DNA from: an uncultured Collinsella sp.
Lineage (GTDB): Bacteria; Actinomycetota; Coriobacteriia; Coriobacteriales; Coriobacteriaceae
DNA length: 64,000 nt
Direction: 5' to 3'
NCBI GenBank assembly: GCA_934646815.1
Contig: CAKUEW010000001.1
Coordinates: 62,001 to 126,000 of the forward strand
The notes beneath the pieces were generated by a model. That model had not been told where the DNA came from. It saw only the letters and a program-made list of their open reading frames with translations, and ran no database searches. Both the position numbers and the translations under genes were made by a program. Shown here piece after piece: positions 50,996 to 58,598 of this stretch; within the stretch, counting starts at the first letter, position 1; every line of letters starts with the position of its first letter.

Positions 50996-53297
50996 CCAGA
51001 CCAGCTCCCTTCAGAGCATCGGTAAGTGCGGCACGCGTATCGTCGGCCATGGGGCACAGCGGCATGCGGTAATTGGCCTCGATCATGCCCATCTGGGCGA
51101 GCGCTTCCTTAACGGGGATAGGGTTGACCTCGCTAAAGAGAGCGTTGATGAGCGGCTGGCCGGCAACCTGGATATCGCGGGCGCGTGTCACGTCGCCATC
51201 CAGATAGGCGCGGCACATGTCGTGCACGAGCTGCGGCTGCACATCGGCCCACACGCTGATGGTGCCCGAGGCGCCCAGACTCATGAGCGGTACGGTGAGC
51301 GCGTCCTCGCCCGAGTACATGCGGAAGTCGTCGGACAGCAGGTGGGCGATCTTGGCGGCAAAGGCGACGTTGCCCGAGGCCTCCTTGATGCCCATGATGT
51401 TGGGGTGCGCGGCCAGGCGTTCCACATTGCGCTCGCTGATGCCGCAGCCGCAGCGGCCGGGAATGTTGTACAGGATGCAGGGGATGTCCACGGCATCGGC
51501 AACCGTCTTAAAGTGCTGGTAGATACCCTCTTCGTTGGACTTGTTGTAGTAGGGGGTAATGAGCAGCAGGCCGTCGGCACCCAAGCCCTGGTAGGTGAGG
51601 GACTTGGTGAGCATGGTCTGCGTGGAGTTGGAACCCGATCCGGCGATAACGGGGATGCGGCCTGCTACCTGCTTGACGATGGCGGCGACGACGGAGTTGT
51701 CCTCGTCGTGGGTCATCGTGGCACTCTCGCCGGTGGTGCCCAGAGCGAGGATGGCGTCGGTGCCGTTTTGCAGGTGAAAATCGACTAGGCGCTCAAGCGC
51801 GTCGAAGTCGACGCTTCCGTCCTTTTTATACGGCGTAACGAGGGCAACGATTGAGCCCTCGAGATTGCGAATGTCCATATTCTTCTCCTTCGCTTCTGCG
51901 ATCTGGATGCGCTTGTTCCACTGGGCAGCAACCGCCAGGCGCTCGTCCTGAGCGCGACGGCGGGCGCTTTCGGCGCGCGATTTGGCCAGCAGTTCGCGGC
52001 CACACGGCAGTACGTCGAGCGTGGCAAAGTAATCGCCTGGGCGCTCGGCGCGACGGATGAGTTCGGCTGAGCCGTCGGGACGCAGTAGCACCTCGGCAGA
52101 GCGCAGACGGCCGTTGTAGTTGTAGCCCATGGAGTAGCCATGCGCGCCTGTATCGTGGATCACCAGCAGGTCACCCATGTCGATATGCGGCAGCTTGCGG
52201 TCGATGGCGAACTTGTCGTTGTTCTCGCACAGATTGCCAGTGATGTCATAGGTGTCCGTGACGGGCGCTGCGGTCTTGTCGGCGCCGCCCGGCTGGCCCA
52301 TGACGGTAATGTGGTGGTAGGCACCATACATAGCGGGACGAATCAGGTCGACGGCACTTGCATCCACGCCGATATAGTCCTTGTAAATCTGCTTTTCGTG
52401 GATGGCCTTGGTGACCAGGCATCCGTAGGGGCCCATCATAAAGCGGCCCATCTCGGTGCAGATCGCCACATCGCCCATGCCGGCAGGAACCAGGATCTCG
52501 TCGTAGGCCGCGTGTACGCCCTCGCCGATGGCGTGGATGTCATTGGCCTGCTGCTCGGGCAGGTAGGGGATACCCACACCGCCGGACAGGTTGATAAAGG
52601 CGACATGTGCACCGGTCTCGCGCTCCAAGCGCACGGCAAGCTCAAAGAGGATGCGTGCGAGCTTGGGATAGTAGTCGTTGGTGACGGTATTGCTGGCAAG
52701 GAAAGCGTGGATGCCAAAGTCCTCGGCGCCCTTGGCCTTGAGCATGCGGAAGGCATCGAAGAGCTGTTCGGTGGTCATGCCGTATTTTGAGTCGCCCGGG
52801 TTGTCCATAATGCCGTTGGAGAGCTGGAACAGACCGCCCGGATTAAAACGGCAGCTGACCGTCTTGGGGATGGGGCCTGCAACGCGCTCATAAAACTCAA
52901 TGTGGCTGATGTCGTCGAAATTGACGATGGCGCCCAGCTTATCGGCAAGGGCAAAGTCCGCCGCCGGCGTGTCGTTGGACGAGAACATGATGTCCTGGCC
53001 GGTGATGCCCAGCGAGCGGGCGATCATGAGCTCGGTATAGCTCGAGCAGTCGCAACCGCAGCCGTATTCGTTGAGAATGGAGATGAGTGCCGGGTTGGGA
53101 TTGGCCTTGACGGCAAAGTACTCCTTAAACCCCGGGTTCCACGCAAAGGCGTCACGTACCTCTTGCATGTTGCGGCGGATGCCCGCCTCGTCGTATAGGT
53201 GAAACGGCGTGGGGAACTGCTCGACGATATGCTCGAGCGTCTCCTTATCCACAAACGGCTGCTTGGCCGCATATGCCTCGTTGGGGGTCAATGCCAT
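50988..53297 (-). CDS. lysA-dapA: Diaminopimelate decarboxylase fused to 4-hydroxy-tetrahydrodipicolinate synthase (LysA-DapA)
   Basis: A single 769-codon frame holds the last and first enzymes of the lysine/DAP pathway. Residues about 1-425 are a fold-III PLP decarboxylase: K64 in AVKANPNP, LSGGVGIP, TEMGR and HDTGAHGYSMGYNYN. A charged helical linker (about 430-472) follows. Residues 474-769 are a complete DapA with T521/T522 (GTTGES), Y610 (LYNIPGR) and the Schiff-base K638 (GIKEASGN). An internal AAGGAG-ATG at the junction could give free DapA. ATG 53295-53297 lies downstream of a lysine riboswitch. Confidence 0.93.
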   Translation of the reverse strand: MALTPNEAYAAKQPFVDKETLEHIVEQFPTPFHLYDEAGIRRNMQEVRDAFAWNPGFKEYFAVKANPNPALISILNEYGCGCDCSSYTELMIARSLGITGQDIMFSSNDTPAADFALADKLGAIVNFDDISHIEFYERVAGPIPKTVSCRFNPGGLFQLSNGIMDNPGDSKYGMTTEQLFDAFRMLKAKGAEDFGIHAFLASNTVTNDYYPKLARILFELAVRLERETGAHVAFINLSGGVGIPYLPEQQANDIHAIGEGVHAAYDEILVPAGMGDVAICTEMGRFMMGPYGCLVTKAIHEKQIYKDYIGVDASAVDLIRPAMYGAYHHITVMGQPGGADKTAAPVTDTYDITGNLCENNDKFAIDRKLPHIDMGDLLVIHDTGAHGYSMGYNYNGRLRSAEVLLRPDGSAELIRRAERPGDYFATLDVLPCGRELLAKSRAESARRRAQDERLAVAAQWNKRIQIAEAKEKNMDIRNLEGSIVALVTPYKKDGSVDFDALERLVDFHLQNGTDAILALGTTGESATMTHDEDNSVVAAIVKQVAGRIPVIAGSGSNSTQTMLTKSLTYQGLGADGLLLITPYYNKSNEEGIYQHFKTVADAVDIPCILYNIPGRCGCGISERNVERLAAHPNIMGIKEASGNVAFAAKIAHLLSDDFRMYSGEDALTVPLMSLGASGTISVWADVQPQLVHDMCRAYLDGDVTRARDIQVAGQPLINALFSEVNPIPVKEALAQMGMIEANYRMPLCPMADDTRAALTDALKGAGLVD
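51876..51890 (-). promoter_or_regulatory. Internal ribosome site and start codon of the DapA half
   Basis: On the reverse strand AAGGAG (51885-51890) is six bases before ATG (51876-51878), which is codon 474 of the fusion and the natural first codon of DapA (MDIRNLEG). It could drive separate DapA of 296 residues. Confidence 0.6.
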
Positions 53298-53368
53298 GTC
53301 CCGTAAACCTCGCTATCCAGACGGCGCCATCGGCGCATCGAATCCGCATAGCGTGGACCCAATGTCCG

Positions 53369-53525
53369 GATAGCGCTCCCGCATTGCTGCAGACAGTCCT
53401 GCGGGTGTTTCCCGCAGGCCCACCAGGCTGTTCGTGCCCGAAAAACCCAGTTCGGCGGGTTTCGCCTCCCCGCAGGGTCAAAGTCTGCCGACTCGCCCGC
53501 GGCTCTTCGTGCCCGCGCCTCTATC
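53369..53525 (-). promoter_or_regulatory. Lysine riboswitch (L-box)
   Basis: The reverse strand shows the conserved lysine-aptamer segments in order: GATAGAGGCGCG at the 5' end, GAAGAG, GGGGAGGCGAAACCCGCCGA, GCCTGGTGGG, a CCTGCGGG-AAACA-CCCGCAGG stem, then CTGTC, and GCGCTATC closing P1. It lies 72 nt upstream of the lysA-dapA start. Bases 53311-53318, nearer the start codon, are complementary to the 3' strand of P1 (53368-53375) and may form the alternative structure. Confidence 0.9.
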
Positions 53526-53675
53526 AAGTGGTAAAGACCCTACCACGTTGCACTTTACCAAACAAGAGTATTCGTATATAACGTTTAAAAAATGCAGCAT
53601 CATGCTAGAAACAAGAGCGCCACAATCCGGCGGCACAATAGGTGACAACCGAATTGTCCCATGAAAGGAATTCCT

Positions 53676-54863
53676 ATGACCGAGCTCCAAGAACTCCGTC
53701 GTTATCGTCGCGACCTGCATCGCATTCCGGAGCTCGACTTCGATCTTCCGCAGACGATCGCCTATATCGAGGGTGTGCTCGCTCCGCTTGCCTGCGAGGT
53801 GACCCATCCGTGTCCGAGCTGCGTCTGCGCCTTCTTCGATGCCGGTGTGGGCGCTGCGCACGCCATAGCGATTCGCGCCGATATGGACGCGCTGCCCATC
53901 GCGGAGGCGACGGGCGCGGCCTTTGCCTCGACACATCCCGGTAAGATGCATGCGTGCGGTCACGACGGTCACATGGCCATGGCGCTTGCGGCGGCGACTT
54001 TTGTCGACCGTACGATTCGTGAGCAGCCGGGCGTCATCAAGCGCAACGTGCTCTTTGTGTTTCAGCCGGCCGAAGAAACGACCGGTGGCGCCAAGACGGT
54101 ATGCGAGAGTGGCGTGTTTGAGCGCTACGGGGCAGATCGCATCTTTGGTTTCCACGTATGGCCCGATTTGCCCGCCGGCACGTTGGCGAGCTGTTCCGGT
54201 CCGCTGCTCGCGCGCTCGAGCGAGACGCACATTCATATTCACGGAGCGAGCATCCATATCGCCAAGACCTACGGCATTCCGGTCGAGGAATCGCACGATG
54301 CGGCGCTGGCGGCGGCCAAGTTCTTGGTCGCCGAGCGTGAGCTGATGGATGAGTTGGGCGCTGATGAGCCCTGCATTGGCAAGTTCGGTCTGCTGCAGGC
54401 CGGCACCGTCTGCAATGCGGTGGCAGGGGAGGCCCATGTCGCCGGCAGCCTGCGCGTGTTTACGGACGATATGTTCGACCGCGCGCGCGAGGGCGTGCGC
54501 CGTGTGCTGGATGAGGCCTGCGCCGCAACGGGCTGCACCTACGACCTCGACTTCGCCGAGGGCTATCCGCCAGTCGATAACGACCCCGAGCTGTTTGCCA
54601 GCGTCGCGCCTGCCTTGCCCGAGCTGCAACTGGTGGATGAGCCGCTGCTCATTGCCGAGGATTTCGCGTTCTACCAGCGCCATCTGCCGGGCGTGTTCTT
54701 CTTATTGGGCACGGGCGTGCCTGCCGGCCAAGACAATCCGAGTGACACCGAGGGCTGCCCCGCCTATGCCGCCAGCGCACTGCATACCGATACCATGCTC
54801 TTTGACGAGGAGATCCTGCTCAAAGGCCTCGATGTCTACAAACGATTGCTTTCGCTTGCCTAA
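53676..54863 (+). CDS. M20-family amidohydrolase (N-acetyl-diaminopimelate deacetylase candidate)
   Basis: A 395-residue metallohydrolase. ATG at 53676 follows AAAGGA. The metal-site pattern is HACGHDGH, then PAEETTGGAK, and the late His of SALHTDTMLFDEE; the lid domain follows near 180. It is divergent from the riboswitch-controlled lysA-dapA, and the pathway built by DapH needs an N-acetyl-LL-DAP deacetylase, so that role is likely. Other M20 substrates such as hippurate or N-acyl amino acids cannot be excluded. Confidence 0.88.
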   Translation: MTELQELRRYRRDLHRIPELDFDLPQTIAYIEGVLAPLACEVTHPCPSCVCAFFDAGVGAAHAIAIRADMDALPIAEATGAAFASTHPGKMHACGHDGHMAMALAAATFVDRTIREQPGVIKRNVLFVFQPAEETTGGAKTVCESGVFERYGADRIFGFHVWPDLPAGTLASCSGPLLARSSETHIHIHGASIHIAKTYGIPVEESHDAALAAAKFLVAERELMDELGADEPCIGKFGLLQAGTVCNAVAGEAHVAGSLRVFTDDMFDRAREGVRRVLDEACAATGCTYDLDFAEGYPPVDNDPELFASVAPALPELQLVDEPLLIAEDFAFYQRHLPGVFFLLGTGVPAGQDNPSDTEGCPAYAASALHTDTMLFDEEILLKGLDVYKRLLSLA

Positions 54864-54892
54864 TGGGCAAAGAAGTAATTGCCTAGAAAATA

Positions 54893-54955
54893 CGAACAGA
54901 TGTACGGTATAATGAAGATGTAAGTCTATAGAAACGTTTGACGTTACTAACGTAA
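54893..54955 (+). promoter_or_regulatory. HigBA promoter with LexA-like box and palindromic operator
   Basis: TATAAT is at 54908-54913. CGAACAGATGTACG (54893-54906), one change from the LexA consensus, lies one base upstream, and no -35 is recognisable. ACGTTACTAACGT (54941-54953) is a 6-1-6 palindrome just before the start, a candidate HigA site. Confidence 0.45.
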
Positions 54956-54964
54956 GGCGATACT

Positions 54965-55261
54965 ATGATTGCATCGTATAAAGATGAGGATACCGAACGC
55001 TTTGCCATGGGTGTGCGGGTCAGGAGGTTCGTGCCCTTTGAGCGTGTTGCATTGAGGAAGATTCGCCAACTGCAGATCTGCGCTTCGCTCGATGACCTTC
55101 GCGTTCATCCAGGCAACCGCCTTGAGGCGTTGAAGGGCGATCGTGCTGGTCAATATAGCATCCGTGTTAACGAGCGCTATCGGGTCTGTTTTGAGTGGAG
55201 ACAGGAGATGGCTTGGAATGTCGAAATCGTCGATTATCACAAGTGGCAGGACCGCAGCTGA
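54965..55261 (+). CDS. higB: HigB-type toxin (RelE superfamily)
   Basis: A 98-residue mRNA interferase. The sequence follows the HigB/host-killing pattern: MIASYKDEDTERFAMG, ALRKIRQLQICASLDDLRVH, then NRLEALKGDRAGQYSIRVN, RYRVCFEW and VEIVDYHK. The toxin gene comes first, as in other higBA loci. It overlaps higA by 44 bp. Confidence 0.94.
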   Translation: MIASYKDEDTERFAMGVRVRRFVPFERVALRKIRQLQICASLDDLRVHPGNRLEALKGDRAGQYSIRVNERYRVCFEWRQEMAWNVEIVDYHKWQDRS

Positions 55262-55559
55262 TTTGCTACCGCCCGTGACCCCTGGCGAGCTTCTCAAAGA
55301 GGAGTTTCTCATCCCCATGGGCATCTCTCAATATCGTCTTGCAAAGGAGACCGGGATTCCGGCTCAGCGCATCGGGCAGATTGTTTTGGGCAACCGCCGT
55401 GTGACGGCTGATACCGATCTTCGCCTTTGTCGCTATTTTGGCTTGAAAGATGGCTATTGGCTTCGCGCTCAGGTGGCGTTTGACCTCGAGGCAGAGAAGA
55501 GGCGGATTGAGCCGGAGCTCGATAAGATCGTTCCTGTTCAGCAGGCCATCGCATTGTAG
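55218..55559 (+). CDS. higA: HigA-type antitoxin (XRE family)
   Basis: A 113-residue antitoxin. ATG at 55218 follows AGGAG inside higB. The HTH region PGELLKEEFLIPMGISQYRL, IPAQRIGQIVLGNRRVTADT and LRLCRYFGLKDGYWLRAQ matches the HigA family. It binds toxin and operator. Confidence 0.93.
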   Translation: MSKSSIITSGRTAADLLPPVTPGELLKEEFLIPMGISQYRLAKETGIPAQRIGQIVLGNRRVTADTDLRLCRYFGLKDGYWLRAQVAFDLEAEKRRIEPELDKIVPVQQAIAL

Positions 55560-55585
55560 CGCTCAATGATGTTGGGGTTGGAGTG

Positions 55586-55909
55586 ATGATGAGACGCCGT
55601 CAATCTGCTGTGTATAGTCCGGGTGGATGCGGGTGCGGCTTGCTGTTGCTCCCGGTTATTGCCGTGAGCATTGGCGTGATGTTTGCGCTTGCCGGGCTGG
55701 CTGCGCTGGCACTCGTGCTGCTGATTGCCGCTGTTGGCGTGACGATTTGGCTGTACCGCTCTCGCGAGCAACGTCGTGTCGACGGGAAAACCAACGTGGG
55801 ATGGGTTGTCTTTTTGGTTATCGCCTACCTATTGAGCATCTGCTATTTGTCGTTCTTTGTTCTGCTCATGATTAGCGCCTTTACCGGAGAGGCCGTTACG
55901 GTTGGCTAA
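55586..55909 (+). CDS. Small membrane protein
   Basis: About 107 residues from ATG 55586 (or 55589) after TTGGAG. Two hydrophobic helices (about 20-57, and 75-100) are separated by a basic loop (LYRSREQRRVDGK), and a GGCGCG motif precedes the first. No family recognised. It follows HigA by 26 bp but has its own ribosome site. Confidence 0.75.
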   Translation: MMRRRQSAVYSPGGCGCGLLLLPVIAVSIGVMFALAGLAALALVLLIAAVGVTIWLYRSREQRRVDGKTNVGWVVFLVIAYLLSICYLSFFVLLMISAFTGEAVTVG

Positions 55910-55993
55910 TGTTTCCCGCGGGTTGCTACGGATGGCGCACCTGCGCGACCGTTTGCCGCAGCCTTAGCTCCCAGCTAATGAATTCGAACTCAA

Positions 55994-56045
55994 TCCTTCC
56001 TACGATGGGCTGTGTACCGGCACGGTAGCCGGATCGTAGGAAGGA
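55994..56045 (+). promoter_or_regulatory. Hairpin that buries the ribosome site of the following lipoprotein gene
   Basis: TCCTTCCTACGAT (55994-56006) and ATCGTAGGAAGGA (56033-56045) are perfect 13-bp inverted arms. The 3' arm contains the Shine-Dalgarno sequence AGGAAGGA, six bases before ATG 56052; an inner GGCT/AGCC pair extends the stem. It could equally be a protein operator. Confidence 0.6.
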
Positions 56046-56051
56046 TGCATC

Positions 56052-56594
56052 ATGAAAAAGCTCGAAAACGAAGTGCTGCTGAGCCGTCGCGCCGCGCTTG
56101 GCGCGTTCGCAACTGTCGCCCTGGGGACTGTCGGCATGCTTGCCGGATGCGGCAGCGATAGTGCCTCGGTTACCGAGGATGCTGGCGATGGTGAGAAGAA
56201 GGAGGAGCCGAAGAAAGAAGAACAGGCTACGACCGACCTTGCCGTCGGTACGACCATAACCACGACCGCCGGTCTTTCCGTCGTCGTCGATTCTGTTCAG
56301 ACGGGTTTGACTAATTACGACGGCTCGACCATGACGGGCATCCACGTCACGTATACCAATAACGGTGACGAGGGTGCGGATTACAATGTCTACGACTGGA
56401 AGGGCGAGGACGCCAACGGCGCGCAGCAGAATCAGGGCTACTACAGCGAGGGTTCCGATGAGCTGCAGTCCGGTACCCTTGCCGCAGGCGGCTCCGTTGC
56501 GGGTAACATCTACTTTGACGGCGACATCAAGAAGGCTCTGTATTTTGCCAACATGTTCGACAAGTCCGCGACCGCAAGCTGGATGCTGGCCTAG
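56052..56594 (+). CDS. DUF4352-like lipoprotein (Tat-type signal)
   Basis: A 180-residue surface lipoprotein. The signal has a twin-arginine-like SRRAALGAF, a hydrophobic stretch and lipobox LAGC with C34. A Lys/Glu-rich tether (EKKEEPKKEEQ) precedes an immunoglobulin-like domain (about 65-180) with the DUF4352 pattern GLSVVVDSVQTG, then VTYTNNGDEG and AAGGSVAGNIYFD. Its ribosome site is inside a hairpin. The HTH/kinase pair follows. Confidence 0.85.
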   Translation: MKKLENEVLLSRRAALGAFATVALGTVGMLAGCGSDSASVTEDAGDGEKKEEPKKEEQATTDLAVGTTITTTAGLSVVVDSVQTGLTNYDGSTMTGIHVTYTNNGDEGADYNVYDWKGEDANGAQQNQGYYSEGSDELQSGTLAAGGSVAGNIYFDGDIKKALYFANMFDKSATASWMLA

Positions 56595-56633
56595 CATGTC
56601 GCTGCCGGTGAATCGCATGGGAGGTGAAGCCAT

Positions 56634-57056
56634 ATGCCCGATAAGAAGCTGACCGAAGAGTTGCTTAACGAGCTGCTTGATGCGCCGAGTATCGAGGGCT
56701 ATATCAAGGACCATGACTTTGCCGCCCCGTCGCTTTCGGAGTATCTGAAGCAACTGCTGCAGGAAAAAGGCTTGGAGCGTTCGCGCGTCGTGCGCATGGC
56801 CGACCTCAACGAGACCTTTGGCTACCAGATCTTTACCGGCGCCCGCCATCCGGGGCGCAATAAAGTGCTGCAGATTGCCTTTGCCATGGCGCTGACGCTC
56901 AAGGAGACCAATCGGGCCCTGTCGGCTGCCGGTGCCAATGTGCTCAACTGCAAGGACCGCCGCGATGCCATCATTATCTTTTGCATCGATCGAGGCTGCA
57001 GCCTGCAAAAGGTTAATGAGGAGCTGTATCGCTTTGGCGAGGAGACGGTGAGCTAG
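56634..57056 (+). CDS. Helix-turn-helix-type protein linked to the kinase gene
   Basis: A 140-residue protein from ATG 56634 after GGGAGGTG. The centre (LSEYLKQLLQEKGLERSRVV, MADLNETFGYQIFTGARHPG, then NKVLQIAFAMALTLKETNRAL) resembles an XRE-type HTH, although the recognition helix is unusual. The same layout accompanies Ser/Thr kinase genes in related genomes (from memory). It precedes the kinase by 85 bp, with a hairpin at 57103-57130 between. Confidence 0.78.
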   Translation: MPDKKLTEELLNELLDAPSIEGYIKDHDFAAPSLSEYLKQLLQEKGLERSRVVRMADLNETFGYQIFTGARHPGRNKVLQIAFAMALTLKETNRALSAAGANVLNCKDRRDAIIIFCIDRGCSLQKVNEELYRFGEETVS

Positions 57057-57141
57057 CGGCTCAAACCGAGCTGAAAAGGTTAATAAAACGCCTAAACGTG
57101 TGGGGTGCGGATGCCATGTGGTGTCCGCGCCCTGCGTTATT

Positions 57142-58542
57142 ATGGACGCTATGGATACGCAGGACCCCACATATGCCGACGACGAATTGACGGCAGCGCT
57201 CGCAGATCACCTGTCTTCGCTTGCCCGCGACGACAGCTACCGCGTGGACCGCGTGCTTAAGCGCTCAGCGGTCGAGACGACCGAGCTTGTTTACTTTGAG
57301 GGCTCGGGCGGTGGCTCGCTCGGCCCCTTTGTGCGCAAGCGCATAGATGCGTCGGCCCAGATTGGCGGTGCCTACGAGCGTTTGTTTGCGGCCCAACGTG
57401 CCGGGCGCCGCTTTGAGCACTTGCCCCGGGTTGTCGACTGCCGCCATGCGGGCGATGAGCTCGATGTTGTGATGGAATATATCGAAGGCGAGACCCTAGA
57501 AGCCCTAGTGGAGCGTCTGGGGGCCACGCCCGATTATGCCTGCAAATTGTTTCCCGCTCTCTGCGATGCGGCGGAAGAGCTTCACGCTGGTTTTGCGGCG
57601 GCAGGCGAGACGCCGGCGCCGGTGATCCATCGAGACCTCAAGCCCTCGAACATCATCGTGTCGGGGGTGCGATATGCGCCCGATACCGGCATGACCTTCT
57701 CGTCGCTGGTGATTATCGACTTGGGGATCGCGCGCGTGTGGCGCGAAGGAGCCGATGCCGATACCGTTAAGTTTGGCACGCGTCCTTATGCGCCACCCGA
57801 GCAGTACGGTTTTGGTCAGACAAGCGTGCGGAGCGATGTTTACGCGCTTGGCGCGCTGCTGTTCTTTTGTTTGGCCGGAACCGATCCCAAGCCGGGGCGG
57901 GATATGCGTGGCCAATGTGAGGCATGCGGTATTCCCGCGCCGCTTACTGATGCGATCTGTATGGCAATGGCGCTCGATCCGGTCAAACGTTTTGCGAGTG
58001 CGAAGGCGTTGGGGCACGCCGCACGCGCTGCATGTGAGCTGTGCCGTCCCGAGTCGGTGTCCAGGGTGCCTCTCGCTGTTGATGCGCCTCGGGTCGAGAT
58101 GCCACTGGTGCAACATCCGACTATACCTGCGTTTCCGACTTCCGTGCGCCAGCGCTTTGCCGTTTCAGCCGCGGTGTCCAAATGCGCGAGTCTGCTCTCG
58201 CGTATTCCAGAGCCTGTAGGGCGCATATGGAACGGACTCATTTACGCGGCGACGCTGTTGCTGCTGGCGGGCAGCCACTTTGCCGTGTTTCAGCCGACGG
58301 GCGAAAACCGCAACTATCCAACGTGGTTTTTGGCGCTCGAGTACTTCTTTATGGTCGACGGGGTGGTTCTGCTCGTTGCGTTTGGCATGCTTGACCGGCG
58401 TAGGCTTCGACGCCGCTTTCCCATACTTGACCGGTATCGGGGCCGTGAGTTTGCCACAATGTGGCTCAAGGCGTTGGGTGTGATAGGCGTCATCATGATC
58501 GCGATTATTGCCATCGGCAATGCAACCGGTATAGTCGCCTAA
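57142..58542 (+). CDS. Membrane-anchored Hanks-type serine/threonine protein kinase
   Basis: About 466 residues (ATG 57142 or 57151; weak ribosome site). The kinase domain (about 20-290) has the ATP lysine in FVRKRID, the catalytic loop IHRDLKPSNIIV, DLG in place of DFG (IIDLGIAR) and the APE-like RPYAPPEQYG, so it should be active. A linker leads to three C-terminal helices (about 365-385, 400-420 and 445-465). There is no PASTA or other extracellular sensor, so its signal is probably cytoplasmic or membrane-borne. Confidence 0.88.
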   Translation: MDAMDTQDPTYADDELTAALADHLSSLARDDSYRVDRVLKRSAVETTELVYFEGSGGGSLGPFVRKRIDASAQIGGAYERLFAAQRAGRRFEHLPRVVDCRHAGDELDVVMEYIEGETLEALVERLGATPDYACKLFPALCDAAEELHAGFAAAGETPAPVIHRDLKPSNIIVSGVRYAPDTGMTFSSLVIIDLGIARVWREGADADTVKFGTRPYAPPEQYGFGQTSVRSDVYALGALLFFCLAGTDPKPGRDMRGQCEACGIPAPLTDAICMAMALDPVKRFASAKALGHAARAACELCRPESVSRVPLAVDAPRVEMPLVQHPTIPAFPTSVRQRFAVSAAVSKCASLLSRIPEPVGRIWNGLIYAATLLLLAGSHFAVFQPTGENRNYPTWFLALEYFFMVDGVVLLVAFGMLDRRRLRRRFPILDRYRGREFATMWLKALGVIGVIMIAIIAIGNATGIVA

Positions 58543-58562
58543 TCTAATTTGGCTGCTATAAG

Positions 58563-58590
58563 AAAAAGGGCCCCGTTTGGGACCCTTTGC
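58563..58590. terminator. Bidirectional terminator between kinase and lysozyme-like genes
   Basis: AAAGGGCCCC-GTTT-GGGACCCTTT with A-rich and T-rich flanks, serving both convergent genes. Confidence 0.75.
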
Positions 58591-58598
58591 GGTTGTGC

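Noticed and set aside
55926-57170. 410-codon frame antisense to the lipoprotein and HTH genes
   Set aside because: It crosses two real genes with proper starts; composition is that of an antisense shadow.
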